Below are positions 54,268-62,617 of a DNA stretch of 64,000 nt, one piece after another (the first letter of the stretch is position 1; each line of letters opens with the position of its first letter). The translations under genes and the position numbers were made by a program. The notes beneath the pieces are model-generated. The model did not search any database, was not told the DNA's origin, and worked only from the letters and a program-made list of their open reading frames with translations. Source of the DNA: Acidobacteriota bacterium (GTDB lineage Bacteria; Acidobacteriota; Terriglobia; Terriglobales; Acidobacteriaceae); contig JAJZME010000078.1 in assembly GCA_021803035.1 (NCBI GenBank), positions 1 through 64,000 on the forward strand, written 5' to 3'.

Positions 54268-55164
54268 GTGACCTGCATAGCCAATGCGGGACGAGCGCGC
54301 GTTGCGGCTTTGGCCGCAGCCATCCTTGCCGTGTGTCTGACCGGGGCCCTGGCTTATGGCCAGCGGGGCGGCCGCGGGCATGCGCCCGCCCGGCACTACG
54401 CCGCGCCACGCCGTGTTGAAAACCGCGGTCCCGGAAATCGGGGTTTCGAAAACCGCCGACGATTCCAGAATCGTGGACCGGAAAACCGGAACTTCAGGAA
54501 CCAGCAGCGCCGCCAGGCGGCAAAGGAACAGCGGCTGCGTAATGAGCGGCGATTCGGCACGCCGCGGCGCGGGTTTCCCAGCGCCGGTCCGCAGCGCCCT
54601 CGGGGTTATCCCGGAACCGGCCGGCGGCCGTCTTATCGCCCCGCGTACCGGGATTCTTACCCGGGCAGAGGCAAGCCCGGCGCTCATGCACCAGCCTTGC
54701 GCCAACCCTACAACTATCCGGGGGGCGGCCGTCCGGGACACCTTGAACAGTGGCTCAACAAGCATCAGGGCCTTTCCATCCAGCAGCAGGAACGCGTGCT
54801 GCGAAGAGATCCAAGCTTCAAAGCGCTGCCACCGGGCGACCAGAAGCGCCTGATGCAGCAGTTACGCCAAGTCGACCGCATGCCTCCGGCGCAGCGCCGG
54901 CTCCGCCTGGCGCGCAATGCGATGCTGGAGCGCCTGTCGCCCGAGGAGCAGATGCGCATCAACCGCTCTGCGATGCAGTTGCGCCAACTACCCCCGGCCC
55001 GCAAGGCGCAGGTCAAACAGGCCTTCCAGGAACTGCGCTCTGTCCCTCTTGACCAGCGCCAGACGGTGCTTGACTCGGCGCGCTACCGGCGCATCTTCAC
55101 GCCGGAAGAGCGCCGCATCCTCACCAACCTGCTGCGCGTCGAACCCTACGTGCCGCCACGCTAG
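54268..55164 (+). CDS. Secreted Arg/Gly/Pro-rich DUF3106 protein
   Basis: 298-aa protein beginning with GTG. An N-terminal hydrophobic segment (VAALAAAILAVCLTGALAYG) predicts export. Residues about 30-160 are strongly biased to Arg, Gly, Pro and Asn; from about 160 on, repeated helical blocks with LSIQQQERVLRRDPSFKALP, LPPGDQKRLMQQLRQVDRMP, LSPEEQMRINRSAMQLRQLP and VPLDQRQTVLDSARYRR are the DUF3106 pattern. It lies 43 bp after the anti-sigma gene and is often found in this context, so it probably belongs to the same regulon. Function is unknown. Confidence 0.75.
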   Translation: MTCIANAGRARVAALAAAILAVCLTGALAYGQRGGRGHAPARHYAAPRRVENRGPGNRGFENRRRFQNRGPENRNFRNQQRRQAAKEQRLRNERRFGTPRRGFPSAGPQRPRGYPGTGRRPSYRPAYRDSYPGRGKPGAHAPALRQPYNYPGGGRPGHLEQWLNKHQGLSIQQQERVLRRDPSFKALPPGDQKRLMQQLRQVDRMPPAQRRLRLARNAMLERLSPEEQMRINRSAMQLRQLPPARKAQVKQAFQELRSVPLDQRQTVLDSARYRRIFTPEERRILTNLLRVEPYVPPR

Positions 55165-55220
55165 CGCTACCGCTTCACTGTGCGGCCCGTCTCCAGATCC
55201 GGCAGACGTAAACTGAATTC

Positions 55221-55769
55221 ATGACGCTGAATTTCACCACTTCCTATCTCGAAGATTCGCTGTCGCTCTTCCGCTACTACAAAACACTGGCCGAGCGCGC
55301 CATGGAGCAGGTATCTGATCAGGATCTCTTCACAACCCTCGACAAGGAAGCCAATTCCATCGCCGTGATCGTCAAGCACATGGCGGGCAACATGCGGTCG
55401 CGCTGGACCGACTTCCTGACCACGGACGGAGAGAAGCCCAGCCGCGACCGCGACCGCGAGTTCATCGACCCGCCAGAAACGCGCGCAGCGCTCATGGATG
55501 CATGGGAAAGTGGCTGGGCGTTGCTCTTCGGCGCGATCGAGCCCCTCACCGACGCCGATCTGACGCGCACTGTCACCATTCGCGGCGAAGCTCACTCGGT
55601 CATGCAGGCAATCAACCGGCAGTTGGCCCACTACACACACCACGTTGGGCAGATTGTGCTGCTGGCCAAGCATTTTGCCAGCGGCCATTGGCAGCCGTTG
55701 AGCGTGCCGCGCAACCAATCGGTAGCCTTCAACCGCAGCGTGGCCTCCGGAGAAGCCAGCCAGCGATAA
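55221..55769 (+). CDS. DinB-like / DUF1572 family protein
   Basis: 182-aa four-helix-bundle protein. A triad of metal-binding His can be seen: one in AVIVKHMAGNMRSRWTDFL and two in NRQLAHYTHHVGQIVLLAKH. The N-terminus SYLEDSLSLFRYYKTLAERA and the length match DUF1572 members of the DinB superfamily, whose relatives include thiol-dependent transferases; the substrate is unknown. It is convergent with the DUF4340 gene. Confidence 0.82.
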   Translation: MTLNFTTSYLEDSLSLFRYYKTLAERAMEQVSDQDLFTTLDKEANSIAVIVKHMAGNMRSRWTDFLTTDGEKPSRDRDREFIDPPETRAALMDAWESGWALLFGAIEPLTDADLTRTVTIRGEAHSVMQAINRQLAHYTHHVGQIVLLAKHFASGHWQPLSVPRNQSVAFNRSVASGEASQR

Positions 55770-55825
55770 ATGCCGGCGCCCGGCAACATCGAGTCCTGCT
55801 TCGGCTCAATCGCCGTGCGCTTCCC

Positions 55826-57145
55826 TTATTTCTTGGCCGTGTGCATCGCCGTCGCCGCGCTGCGCAAGCCTTCCACCGCTCCGGGATCGAGCACATAGAG
55901 TGTGGGCTCGCCGGCGCGCTTGGCCAGATACTCGCTGCCCGACTTGGCAATCGCCACCCGCTCTACGCGGCTACCGCCGTTGGAGATTACGGTGACGTGA
56001 ATCTCCGGCTTTGTAAAGCCGGTGGTGGCGAACTTCGTGGCTTTCAGGGCGCGAAGACTCGAAATCATGCCCTCCACGCTGCTGCCGTTCATCTTCTTCC
56101 CATCCAGCCACCAGTTGCCGCCGCTCCGCTTCAGGTACCAGGACTGCGTGGCGCCGTTCTTGCCGCCCGCGATGTGCAGGTTAACCTCATTGGGCTCGTT
56201 GAAGCCAAAGTCGAAGACCACCTTGTTGCGGAAGCTGATCAGCGTCTTCTGCAGTGCAGAGGCAAGCGAAGGATCCACCAGGTACGCGCCCTTCGTCACG
56301 CTCGATTGCGCATAGTAATTGCCGTTGTCTTCGCGCAACACGAGAGTCTCGGTTCCGACGGGGGCTTTTACCTTTGCCGTGGCCACCGGAGTGCCGCGGG
56401 CAAAGGCCGCATCGGCATCCTGGCTGCCTGGGCCTGTCAGATCCATGCGCGCCTCCGACAGCGCGTCCGCTACGGCGTCTACGGCCATTGCATTGGCGCG
56501 ATAGGGGCCCGGCTTCTGGATCTCCCAGTTCCCATTTCTGCGGGCAAACTGAATCGCCTGGCCGCCGGTAGACAGCTCGATCTGCGTCATCTTTCCAGGT
56601 GTGGCGTAGATCAGCCGTGTATCCCGGAGCGAATTCAGGCTCATGCCCAGATCAGTCTTGTTGAAACCGTATGTGGTAAAGATGCGGGGATCGCCGGCCA
56701 CCATCGCGTACGCCGAATCGCCTGTGGGCGTGTTGTCGCCGAACAGCAGCTTTTGCTTCGCGTGGTTATCTTCGGCGATGTCAATGACGACCGGCGGATG
56801 GTCGAGGCCGAACGGCGCCAAGTCCGATGCTTGCTTCTCAATCACCCGCTGGGCTTTGAGCGGCGACAGCTCCGAGATCATCTGCTTTACCGTCGGCTGG
56901 TCGGCGGGCAGAGACTTGGGCGCGGTGATGCGCCAGACGCCCGTCGATTGCTTCTCCAGGGTTACCGGCGCCGCGCCTGTCTTATGAATGGTAATCGAGG
57001 TGATCGTTGCCGGGTTCACGTTGAAGATAACCGGCAAGGAGTTCGCGGAACTCTTCTTCGACGCTTTATGATGTCCGGACCAGTAAAGGACTCCGGAAAG
57101 CACCAGCAGCACCGCGCATGCGATCGCCAGACCGCGAAATTTCAT
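55826..57145 (-). CDS. DUF4340 periplasmic protein of a Gld-type ABC system
   Basis: 439-aa protein. The N-terminal TM anchor (LAIACAVLLVLSGVLYWSG) is followed by repeated beta-rich modules, for example ITSITIHKTGAAPVTLEKQS, VWRITAPKSLPADQPTVKQM, AQRVIEKQASDLAPFGLDHP and KLLFGDNTPTGDSAYAMVAG, which are the DUF4340 hallmark. The ATG at complement 57143-57145 is preferred; TTG at 57157 is possible. It follows the GldG-like gene by 39 bp and is the last gene of the ABC cluster, so it is probably an extracytoplasmic accessory of that system. Confidence 0.82.
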   Translation of the reverse strand: MKFRGLAIACAVLLVLSGVLYWSGHHKASKKSSANSLPVIFNVNPATITSITIHKTGAAPVTLEKQSTGVWRITAPKSLPADQPTVKQMISELSPLKAQRVIEKQASDLAPFGLDHPPVVIDIAEDNHAKQKLLFGDNTPTGDSAYAMVAGDPRIFTTYGFNKTDLGMSLNSLRDTRLIYATPGKMTQIELSTGGQAIQFARRNGNWEIQKPGPYRANAMAVDAVADALSEARMDLTGPGSQDADAAFARGTPVATAKVKAPVGTETLVLREDNGNYYAQSSVTKGAYLVDPSLASALQKTLISFRNKVVFDFGFNEPNEVNLHIAGGKNGATQSWYLKRSGGNWWLDGKKMNGSSVEGMISSLRALKATKFATTGFTKPEIHVTVISNGGSRVERVAIAKSGSEYLAKRAGEPTLYVLDPGAVEGLRSAATAMHTAKK

Positions 57146-57184
57146 TACGCTTTTCAACTCCCCATAGGCAGGCTATAAGCCCGG

Positions 57185-58561
57185 TTAACGCCTCTTCCAC
57201 CAAATGAACACGCCACAGATCACCACCAGCAGCGGCAGGAGGAACTGGCTGGTAAGACGCACCAGGTTCAACTGCGCCTTGGTCATGGTGATGTGCTGAT
57301 CGAGCGGCGGTTTGGGACGAATCGAGATCAGATCTTCGTCGGACGCAAGCCAGTTGATCGAATTCAGGGCCAGGTCGCTGTTACCGTTGAAGTTGATGAA
57401 GCTGTTGGATGCCCATGTGGAGCTGCCCACCACAACAAAGCGTCCCTGGGAATTTGGCTTGCCGGTATTGTAAGTGCCGGCAGCCGCCAGCGCCATCGGG
57501 CCCTTCTTGTTACCTGGGCTGTTGACTTTGATCTTGGGCGAACTCAGGTCCGTCGTGGCCAGACTTGTGTTCGATGAGTCAAACAGCGCATGCACCCTGG
57601 TCTTGGCGGTATCGCTGACCGTGAGGGAACGCGTCAGCGGAAACCCGGTTAACGAACCACTCATTCCGGCCACGATGGGCTGCGTCTTGTAGCTCGTAAC
57701 CAATGCGACAGAAGCTCCCAGGCCGGTAAGCTCCCCAATGGGATTCAGATCGAGAATCAGATCCTTCTGGAGCGTCACGCCCCAGCCCGCCAGCATCGCG
57801 GCCAGCGCCGTGTTCGTGGAGATGTCGTCATTCCCAAGCTGCAGCGGCGGATCCATCATGAACATCGCGCGTCCGCCGTTCTCCACGTACTTCTGGATCG
57901 CATTCACTTCAGGCTGATCGTAGCTGTGCGTGGGGCCGGCGACTACCAGCACCGTGCAACTGGGCGGCACAACCGCCTGGGTAATCAGATCGACGGTCTC
58001 GGTCTGATAGGTATCCTGCTCCAGCCGGCTCTTGAAATCGGACATGCCGTTGCGGCCGCTGTCGTCGATCTGGTGCTCGCCGCTGCCGCTCACAAAGCAC
58101 ACCGTACGCGTGCTGGTCTTGATATCGCGGATAATGGCGCCGGTGATGCCGAGTTCGTTAAAACTGCTGGCGACTTCCTTCCTGGTGCCCACCTGCACAA
58201 CCGCGGTGTTCAGATTATGCACGCCGTCTTCGCGCGCCAGTTGCGGGTCTTTATCCGGATCGACGTACTTGATGCGCACCCTGGGCGAGAGGTTCTTGTA
58301 CTCGTCGAGGAGGCTCTTGCCCTGTCCAAAGCGCGTGCTCTGGTTGAAATAGGTGATGGTGACCGGCTGTTTCTGCTCCCTGACAATCTTCTTCGTTTCC
58401 TGCGAAAGGCTGTACTGCTTGTTCTTCGTCATGTCCCAGGACTTGTCGTACCGGTCGGCGAGCACATTCGCCACCACGACGGCCACCAGTACCACCAGGA
58501 TGTAGATGCCCGAGTAAGCCGCATACCGGGTCTGCCGTGCCTTTAACCATTGACCTGCCAT
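57185..58561 (-). CDS. GldG-like ABC-associated membrane protein
   Basis: 458-aa protein with an N-terminal TM helix (IYILVVLVAVVVANVLADRY), a C-terminal TM (FLLPLLVVICGVFIWWKRR) and a large extracytoplasmic part. DKSWDMTKNKQYSLSQETKK and CTVLVVAGPTHSYDQPEVNA with NGGRAMFMMDPPL are typical of GldG/DUF7088-type proteins, which have a GATase-like fold without enzyme residues. It lies 9 bp from the permease gene, clearly one operon. In gliding Bacteroidetes GldG works with GldA and GldF; here a gliding role is not implied. Confidence 0.82.
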   Translation of the reverse strand: MAGQWLKARQTRYAAYSGIYILVVLVAVVVANVLADRYDKSWDMTKNKQYSLSQETKKIVREQKQPVTITYFNQSTRFGQGKSLLDEYKNLSPRVRIKYVDPDKDPQLAREDGVHNLNTAVVQVGTRKEVASSFNELGITGAIIRDIKTSTRTVCFVSGSGEHQIDDSGRNGMSDFKSRLEQDTYQTETVDLITQAVVPPSCTVLVVAGPTHSYDQPEVNAIQKYVENGGRAMFMMDPPLQLGNDDISTNTALAAMLAGWGVTLQKDLILDLNPIGELTGLGASVALVTSYKTQPIVAGMSGSLTGFPLTRSLTVSDTAKTRVHALFDSSNTSLATTDLSSPKIKVNSPGNKKGPMALAAAGTYNTGKPNSQGRFVVVGSSTWASNSFINFNGNSDLALNSINWLASDEDLISIRPKPPLDQHITMTKAQLNLVRLTSQFLLPLLVVICGVFIWWKRR

Positions 58562-58570
58562 GCTCTCGCC

Positions 58571-59338
58571 TTATGACCTCCCTCGCATGGATTCCAGGGA
58601 GCGCGCCGTGAAGAACAGCCCCACAAAGATGACGGTGAGATAGTAAATCGCATCCTTCGATTCGATTACTCCCTTGCCGAACGAGTTGAAGTGAGTCACG
58701 ATCGAAAGATAAGCAAGCACCTTGGCCCAGAGCGCCGAGTTATAGCCGCTGACCCAGGCAAAGACCCAAAGCAGCAGACAGACTCCGAACGTGGCCGCGC
58801 CGGCAATAATCTGGTTGCGCGTCAGCGTGGAAATAAATGTGCCCACCGCCAGCAGCGCGCCGGCCTGCAGCAGCAGCCCCAGGTAACCGACCGCCACCGG
58901 CGGCCAGTCCGGATTGCCGTAGCGGAACAGGAACGCGAAGTTGACCGCCGTGAACAGCAGCAGGCATGCGTACAGGCCCATGGCAGCCAGCCATTTTCCG
59001 AGGATGATCTCCACATCGCGCACCGGCGATGTGGCCAGCAGCTCAATGGTGCCCGCGCGCTTTTCTTCAGCGAACAGGCGCATGGTGATCATGGGAATGA
59101 AGAACAAGCCCAGCACACTGACGTTCGACAACAGCGGCCCGATGACCTGCTGGTTGATATTCATGGGAATGTTCTGGCCGCTCATCTGCATTTCTGCGCT
59201 TTCCACCAGAAAGACCGCCAGCGCGTTCCAGAAAAAGAACCCGAAGATCACGGCAAACATGGTCAGCAGAAGATAGGCGACCGGGGATGCAAAGTAGCTT
59301 TTCAACTCCTTGCGGCAAATGATCCAGATATTTCTCAT
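58571..59338 (-). CDS. ABC-2 type permease (GldF-like)
   Basis: 255-aa membrane protein with about six TM helices. The start MRNIWIICRKELKSYFASPV and AEEKRAGTIELLATSPV are the ABC-2/GldF signature. It overlaps the ATPase gene by 4 bp, the usual translational coupling, and precedes the GldG-like gene by 9 bp. The transported molecule is unknown. Confidence 0.9.
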   Translation of the reverse strand: MRNIWIICRKELKSYFASPVAYLLLTMFAVIFGFFFWNALAVFLVESAEMQMSGQNIPMNINQQVIGPLLSNVSVLGLFFIPMITMRLFAEEKRAGTIELLATSPVRDVEIILGKWLAAMGLYACLLLFTAVNFAFLFRYGNPDWPPVAVGYLGLLLQAGALLAVGTFISTLTRNQIIAGAATFGVCLLLWVFAWVSGYNSALWAKVLAYLSIVTHFNSFGKGVIESKDAIYYLTVIFVGLFFTARSLESMRGRS

Positions 59339-60402
59339 GCCTGCGGCTCCTCGGCTTGTGGCTCTTCGCTTTCGGCCGGCTCCGTAGTGTCTGCTCCCGG
59401 CGCGGCTTCCGCCTGCTCCGCCGCGGGCGCAGCTTTGTCTTCCGCCGGCTGCGCCGGATCGGTTCCGGTAAGCTGCAGGAAGATCTCTTCCAGGCTCATG
59501 GATGCGGGGCGCAACTCGTTCAGGTCCCAGCCGCCTGCGATGATCGCGCGCGCCAGGTCGCCGCGCACCAGTTCACCCTTGCGGCTTTCGGTCTCGAAGA
59601 GCAATGCGCCTTCGCGGCGATCCTTCACCTGCACGCGATCGACGCCCGCCACGCTCTGCAGCTTGCGCTGCACCGGCTCGGCTTCGAGCGTGCCCCCGCG
59701 CGGCGCAACTTCAATCAGCATCACTTCGGCATTGCGCGCGCGCGCCTGCAGATTGCTCACCGAGTCAGTGGCCACCACGCGGCCCTTGTTGATGATGATC
59801 ACCTGCTCGCAGGTCTGCTCCACTTCAGGCAGAATGTGCGTGCTGAGAATGATGGTGTGCTCGCCGGCCAGATCCTTGATCAGGTCGCGTGTCTCGTTGA
59901 TCTGCTTGGGATCGAGGCCGGCCGTCGGCTCGTCAAGAATCAGCACGTCGGGATTGTGAATGATGGCCTGCGCCAGCCCCACGCGCTGCCTGTAACCCTT
60001 GGAGAGCTTGCCCAGCAGCTTCGTTCTGACGTCCGCCACGGCGCAGCGGCCAACAACGTATTCCACACGCTTGTCCAGCTCCGCGCCGCGCAGCCCCTTC
60101 AGCCGGCCCACGAAGCGGAGATACTCGACCGTCTCCATTTCGGGATAAATCGGCGGCGTTTCAGGCAGATAGCCGATGTGCTTCCGCACATCCAGCGACT
60201 GGTCCAGCACATCAAACCCGGCCACCGTGGCCGTGCCCGACGTAGGTGGCAGAAAGCACGTCAGCATACGCATCGTGGTTGTCTTTCCCGCTCCGTTGGG
60301 ACCGAGGAAACCTACAATCTGACCTTTGTCCACGGAGAAGGAAATGTGATTGACTGCTGTCGTGCGAGCGTATTTGCGGGTAAGGTCCTTTACTCTGATC
60401 AT
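59335..60402 (-). CDS. ABC transporter ATPase (GldA-like)
   Basis: 355-aa nucleotide-binding subunit. Walker A GPNGAGKTTTMRML, Q-loop PETPPIYPEMET, signature LSKGYRQRVGLAQAI, Walker B VLILDEPTAGLDP and the switch His in ILSTHILPEVEQ are complete. About 110 residues follow the ABC core, with a C-terminal Ala/Glu/Pro-rich tail that is likely disordered. The ATG at complement 60400-60402 is the family start (MIRVKDLTRKY); the longer frame to 60594 is not supported. It heads the four-gene minus-strand cluster and is divergent from an ABC-F gene. Confidence 0.92.
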   Translation of the reverse strand: MIRVKDLTRKYARTTAVNHISFSVDKGQIVGFLGPNGAGKTTTMRMLTCFLPPTSGTATVAGFDVLDQSLDVRKHIGYLPETPPIYPEMETVEYLRFVGRLKGLRGAELDKRVEYVVGRCAVADVRTKLLGKLSKGYRQRVGLAQAIIHNPDVLILDEPTAGLDPKQINETRDLIKDLAGEHTIILSTHILPEVEQTCEQVIIINKGRVVATDSVSNLQARARNAEVMLIEVAPRGGTLEAEPVQRKLQSVAGVDRVQVKDRREGALLFETESRKGELVRGDLARAIIAGGWDLNELRPASMSLEEIFLQLTGTDPAQPAEDKAAPAAEQAEAAPGADTTEPAESEEPQAEEPQA

Positions 60403-60524
60403 CTTCTGACTTTGGGTTGGACTTGAGTGTTTGGGGAACGTCAACAAATCCCGCGGCCTTGCACACGGAGCCGGTGCATGACGAACACAAAGCCATCTTA
60501 CTACCTGCGGGCCCCTCTGCGAAA

Positions 60525-62519
60525 ATGGAAGCAATGCTATCGCTGCAAAATGCCGGCAAGCGGTTCGGGCCGCGAACTCTGTTTCTCGAAGCAAACTGGC
60601 TCATCCGAAGCAATGAGAAGACCGCGCTGGTAGGAGCCAACGGCACCGGCAAAACCACGCTGATGAAAGTGCTCGCCGGGTTGGAAACGCTCGACTACGG
60701 CGCCATGCAGCAGACGCGCGGCATGACCATCGGCTATCTGCCGCAGGAGGGCTTGCGTCTGACCGGGCGTACCGTCTTCGACGAGTGCCTCACGGTTTTC
60801 GACGGCATCCGCGACATGGAACGCGAGATCGAACAGCTTGCCGGGCAGCTATCCGAACTCGATCACGGAAGCGCCGGATACGAGGCCGCAGCCGAACGAT
60901 TCTCGCTTGTGCAGGATCGCTTTCACGCGCTCGACGGCTACGCCCTCGACGCGCAGGTGGGCAGCGTGCTCACCGGGCTGGGCTTCGGCAAGGAAGACTG
61001 GAAGCGCCCGACCGGCGAGTTTTCCGGCGGCTGGCAAATGCGCATTGCGCTGGCCAGGCTGCTGCTGGCCAAACCCAATCTCCTTCTGCTCGATGAGCCC
61101 ACCAACCATCTGGACCTTGAGTCCCGTAACTGGCTGGAGGACTATCTCCGGACTTATCCCTTCGGCTACATTCTCACCTCGCATGACCGGTATTTCCTCG
61201 ATGTAACCATCGACCGCACGGTGGAGATATGGAATAAGCGGCTCACCATTTATCAGGGTAACTTCACCAGGTATCTCAAGGAGAAAGACGAACGCCGCGC
61301 GCAGTTACAGGCGGCTTATCGCAACCAGCGCGACCAGATCGAGCATCTGGAGGCATTCATCAGCCGCTTCCGCTATCAGGCCACAAAAGCCAAACAGGTG
61401 CAGAGCCGCATCAAGGAACTGGAAAAGATCGAGCGCATTGAGGTCCCCGAAGAAGAGCCGGTGATTCACTTCAGGTTTCCTCAGCCGCCGCCCTCGGGCC
61501 GCATCGTTGTGGAAGCCGAAGAACTCGGCAAAAGCTATGGAACGAAGCCGGTCTTTGCCGGCGCGCGCTTTTCCATCATGCGCGGCGACCGCGTGGCGCT
61601 GGTGGGCGTAAACGGCGCCGGCAAATCCACGATGATCCGGCTGCTCACCGCGACCGAAGCGCCCACCGCCGGCACGGTGAAGCTGGGCCACAACGTGGCG
61701 TGCGAGTACTTCGCGCAGGACCAGTACAAGGTGCTCGATCCCGAAGCGCGCATGCTGGACGACATCGGCCGCGTGGCGCGCAAGGTTCCCGAGGCGGAGC
61801 TGCGCTCGCTGCTCGGCTGTTTTCTCTTCTCCGGCGATGATGCATTCAAGCCGCTGGGCGTGCTCTCGGGCGGCGAGCGAAACCGCTACGCGCTGGCGCG
61901 CATTCTTGTCTCACCGTCGAACTTCCTACTGCTCGACGAGCCGACCAACCACCTGGACATGCGCGCGAAGGATGTGCTGCTGGAAGCGCTGGAGGCCTTC
62001 ACCGGCACGGTAATCTTCGTCTCCCACGACCGTTACTTCATCGACGGCCTCGCCACGCGCGTGCTGGAAGTGGAAAACGGCGCGGTGACCATGTACGAAG
62101 GCGGCTACGAGGATTACATGCGGCGCAAAGAGGCGCTGTCCGCTGCCGCCGCTCCTCAGCCGGAACGGAGTCCGGAATCCCCGCCCGGCAGAGATTTCGA
62201 GCGCCTCCAGGAAGCCGCGCCGCAAGCCGATTGCGCACCCGAACCCGCGGCCGGCTCAAACGGAACACCTTCCGCCGGCGTCCGTCCGCGCCGCCTCAAT
62301 CCCATCAGGCAAAAGCAGATGGAAGACCGCTGCGCATTCTTGGAAGAAGAGGTCCCGCGCGTTGAATCTTCGCTGGCGCACACCGAAGAGCAACTGGGCG
62401 TGTATGTATCGGCAGCCGAGACACAAAGACTTACCGAGTTAGCCGAGCATCTGCGCGCGCAGTTAGCTGCGCTGACCACGGAGTGGGAAGAGTTGATGAT
62501 GCAGTTGGAATCGTGCTGA
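60525..62519 (+). CDS. ABC-F family ATPase
   Basis: 664-aa soluble protein with two ABC domains and no membrane segment. Domain one has GANGTGKTTLMKVL, signature FSGGWQMRIALARLL and LLLLDEPTNHLDLESRNWLE; domain two has GVNGAGKSTMIRLL, LSGGERNRYALARIL and LLLDEPTNHLDMRAKDVLLE. The linker between them (residues about 240-330) is the charged helical ABC-F interdomain segment. A C-terminal coiled-coil-like tail (about 560-664) is preceded by a Pro/Ala-rich spacer. Members act on the ribosome as translation factors or antibiotic-protection proteins; which one applies is undecided. It is divergent from the Gld-type ATPase, sharing a 122-bp region. Confidence 0.9.
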   Translation: MEAMLSLQNAGKRFGPRTLFLEANWLIRSNEKTALVGANGTGKTTLMKVLAGLETLDYGAMQQTRGMTIGYLPQEGLRLTGRTVFDECLTVFDGIRDMEREIEQLAGQLSELDHGSAGYEAAAERFSLVQDRFHALDGYALDAQVGSVLTGLGFGKEDWKRPTGEFSGGWQMRIALARLLLAKPNLLLLDEPTNHLDLESRNWLEDYLRTYPFGYILTSHDRYFLDVTIDRTVEIWNKRLTIYQGNFTRYLKEKDERRAQLQAAYRNQRDQIEHLEAFISRFRYQATKAKQVQSRIKELEKIERIEVPEEEPVIHFRFPQPPPSGRIVVEAEELGKSYGTKPVFAGARFSIMRGDRVALVGVNGAGKSTMIRLLTATEAPTAGTVKLGHNVACEYFAQDQYKVLDPEARMLDDIGRVARKVPEAELRSLLGCFLFSGDDAFKPLGVLSGGERNRYALARILVSPSNFLLLDEPTNHLDMRAKDVLLEALEAFTGTVIFVSHDRYFIDGLATRVLEVENGAVTMYEGGYEDYMRRKEALSAAAAPQPERSPESPPGRDFERLQEAAPQADCAPEPAAGSNGTPSAGVRPRRLNPIRQKQMEDRCAFLEEEVPRVESSLAHTEEQLGVYVSAAETQRLTELAEHLRAQLAALTTEWEELMMQLESC

Positions 62520-62617
62520 TCCGACAAACAATCATCGGACTGTAACCCGGCCTTGACAGCTCGATGCACTACGCGATTTCGCGCTCCCTGCATTGGCTCG
62601 TGCATAATCAAGACAAG

